From: an uncultured Collinsella sp.
GTDB lineage: Bacteria > Actinomycetota > Coriobacteriia > Coriobacteriales > Coriobacteriaceae
NCBI GenBank assembly: GCA_958407555.1
Contig: CATYJC010000037.1
Location: 1-14,801 of the forward strand
Direction of reading: 5' to 3'
Length of the DNA stretch: 14,801 nucleotides
Of the stretch, positions 13,677-14,801 are shown piece after piece. The position numbers and the translations under genes were made by a program. The notes under the pieces are model-generated. The model ran no database searches. It was not told the DNA's origin and was given only the letters and a program-made list of their open reading frames with translations. Position 1 is the first letter of the stretch; each line of letters starts with the position of its first letter.

Positions 13677-14801
13677 TCACTTCATCTTGTAGAACCTGCC
13701 CGTGCTCTTGATGAGCGTCTGGACGGCGTCCTCGATGCCGGAATTCGCCTGGACCGTGCGGCCGTCGACGGTCACGTAGTAGTTGACCGTCTTGGACTCG
13801 CTGACGCTCGAGTAGGACTGTCCGCCGGACAGCCTTGAGGACACGTTCCCGGCATAGGCGTCGACCGACGCCGCGTAGGCGAGCGTCTCCGCCGCCTTGC
13901 TGACGGAACCGACGCCGGACACCATGCCGGCGGCGAAGTTCTGGGCCAGGTGCAGGCCGGAGCGCTTTCCGCCGCGCTCCGCGCCGGACCACGGACCCTT
14001 GTCGGGGACCGAGAACTGGAGGATTGACCTCGCGGCGTTTGCGATGTTGGTCGCGGCCCTCGACACCCAGCCGATTCCCGCGTTGATGCCGGCGGCGAAG
14101 TTCGATGCGAGGTGCGAGCCGGACCTGTAGGTATCGCCCACGGCAGTCATCGTGGCGGCCTTCGCCGCGATGTTCGCGGCTTTCTGGACCACGCTCCACG
14201 CCTGCGACCCGATGCCGGAGCCGAAGTTGCCGGACGCGGTAGCGCCCTTGCCGCGCATGTCGCCGACGTCGCCCATCCTGGCGGCATTGCCGGCGAGCCT
14301 CGCGGCCGTCGATGCGACGAAGCCGAGGTTCGACCCAGCGCCGTTTGCAAGCTCGGAGGACGCGGTAGCGCCCTTTCCGTTCATCTCGGGGGCGAGGAAG
14401 TTGAGCGCGCTGGACAGCGCCTGCCCGATGGAGGACATGGCGCTGATGGGGCCTTCCCTGCCTCCCTCGATGCCGTTCTGGAGGCCGGCGTCGAGGTCGC
14501 CGCCGATGGCCTCGAAGACCGTCGACGGCGAGTGGACGCCGAGAATCTCCCTGGCCCTGTCGATGACGTCCTGGCCGAGCGCAGCGGACGCCTCGGGGGA
14601 CAGGGTTCCGTTCCTGATGCCGTCAGCGAGGCCCGCGTCGATGTTGATTCCGGCCTCTTTGCACTTGGTCACAAGTTCGTCGTCGAGCTTGAGCAGGATG
14701 GCGTCCTTCATGGCCTGCGTGGCGTCGGCCGGCAGGTTGGAATACTGCTCGATGACGTCGGCAAGGGCCTGCGGGCACTCGATTCCGTGCTTGCTGAACA
14801 C
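13677..14801 (-). CDS. Tail tape measure protein, C-terminal part (N-terminus beyond window)
   Basis: The frame is open to the right edge, so the first 374 residues visible here are only the C-terminal part. The features are those of tape measure ends: a VDRAREILGVHSPSTVFEAIGG-type segment (about residues 78-100), the common phage motif in this region, followed by about four imperfect repeats of 35-45 residues with the pattern G-x-x-x-A-x-N-F-x-x-G-I then a helix rich in AANIA or AAxxA (about 142-305). A Ser-rich section and a C-terminal VNYYVTVDGRTVQANSG close it. The tape measure sets tail length and later helps DNA pass into the host. Gly/Ala richness and repeats are normal for the family. 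The start is not visible, and the codon at the edge is probably internal. Confidence 0.88.
   Translation of the reverse strand: MFSKHGIECPQALADVIEQYSNLPADATQAMKDAILLKLDDELVTKCKEAGINIDAGLADGIRNGTLSPEASAALGQDVIDRAREILGVHSPSTVFEAIGGDLDAGLQNGIEGGREGPISAMSSIGQALSSALNFLAPEMNGKGATASSELANGAGSNLGFVASTAARLAGNAARMGDVGDMRGKGATASGNFGSGIGSQAWSVVQKAANIAAKAATMTAVGDTYRSGSHLASNFAAGINAGIGWVSRAATNIANAARSILQFSVPDKGPWSGAERGGKRSGLHLAQNFAAGMVSGVGSVSKAAETLAYAASVDAYAGNVSSRLSGGQSYSSVSESKTVNYYVTVDGRTVQANSGIEDAVQTLIKSTGRFYKMK

Overview
The window looks like a piece of a high-GC, Gram-positive gut actinobacterium, most likely class Coriobacteriia (Collinsella-like). I infer this from the base composition, strong AGGAGG-type ribosome binding sites, frequent GTG starts, and an actinobacterial/Firmicutes-type asp23-amaP-DUF2273 operon next to yebC and yitT. 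The genus is not proven. Every gene I can support lies on the minus strand, so transcription runs from high to low coordinates.

Host chromosome (1 to about 4300). In transcription order: yebC (4294-3488) with its own terminator; an envelope-stress operon of amaP, a DUF2273 membrane protein and asp23 (3321-1846), closed by a strong terminator; a YitT-family transporter-like membrane protein (1639-617); and a zinc-ribbon membrane protein that runs off the left edge.

Boundary (about 4295-4577). This gene-poor stretch holds three copies of an 11-bp direct repeat, a doubled 10-bp repeat, an 11-bp perfect inverted repeat and the terminator of the last phage gene. It is the likely prophage attachment end. 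No integrase is present in the window.

Prophage late region (4578-14801). In transcription order: the C-terminal part of a tail tape measure protein, a 780-residue fibronectin-like tail protein, a tail hub-like protein, a 90-residue protein, an alanine-rich coiled-coil protein, a C-type-lectin-like tip protein, a diversity-generating retroelement (DGR), a 58-residue protein, an XkdX protein, then a lysis module of holin, amidase-SH3 endolysin and a small DUF6440-like membrane protein.

The main discovery is the DGR at 6372-9444. It has a target gene whose last 45 codons contain the variable repeat (VR, 8210-8337), a perfect 10-bp hairpin just downstream of VR, an Avd-like accessory gene, a 128-bp template repeat (TR, 7582-7709) and a reverse transcriptase with a YMDD centre. 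TR and VR align without gaps. By hand I count 16 differences, 15 of them at template adenines, which is the signature of adenine-directed mutagenic homing. The system should diversify the receptor-binding tip of the phage tail. An unusual point is that TR lies in an open frame that runs straight into the reverse transcriptase and has its own ribosome binding site.
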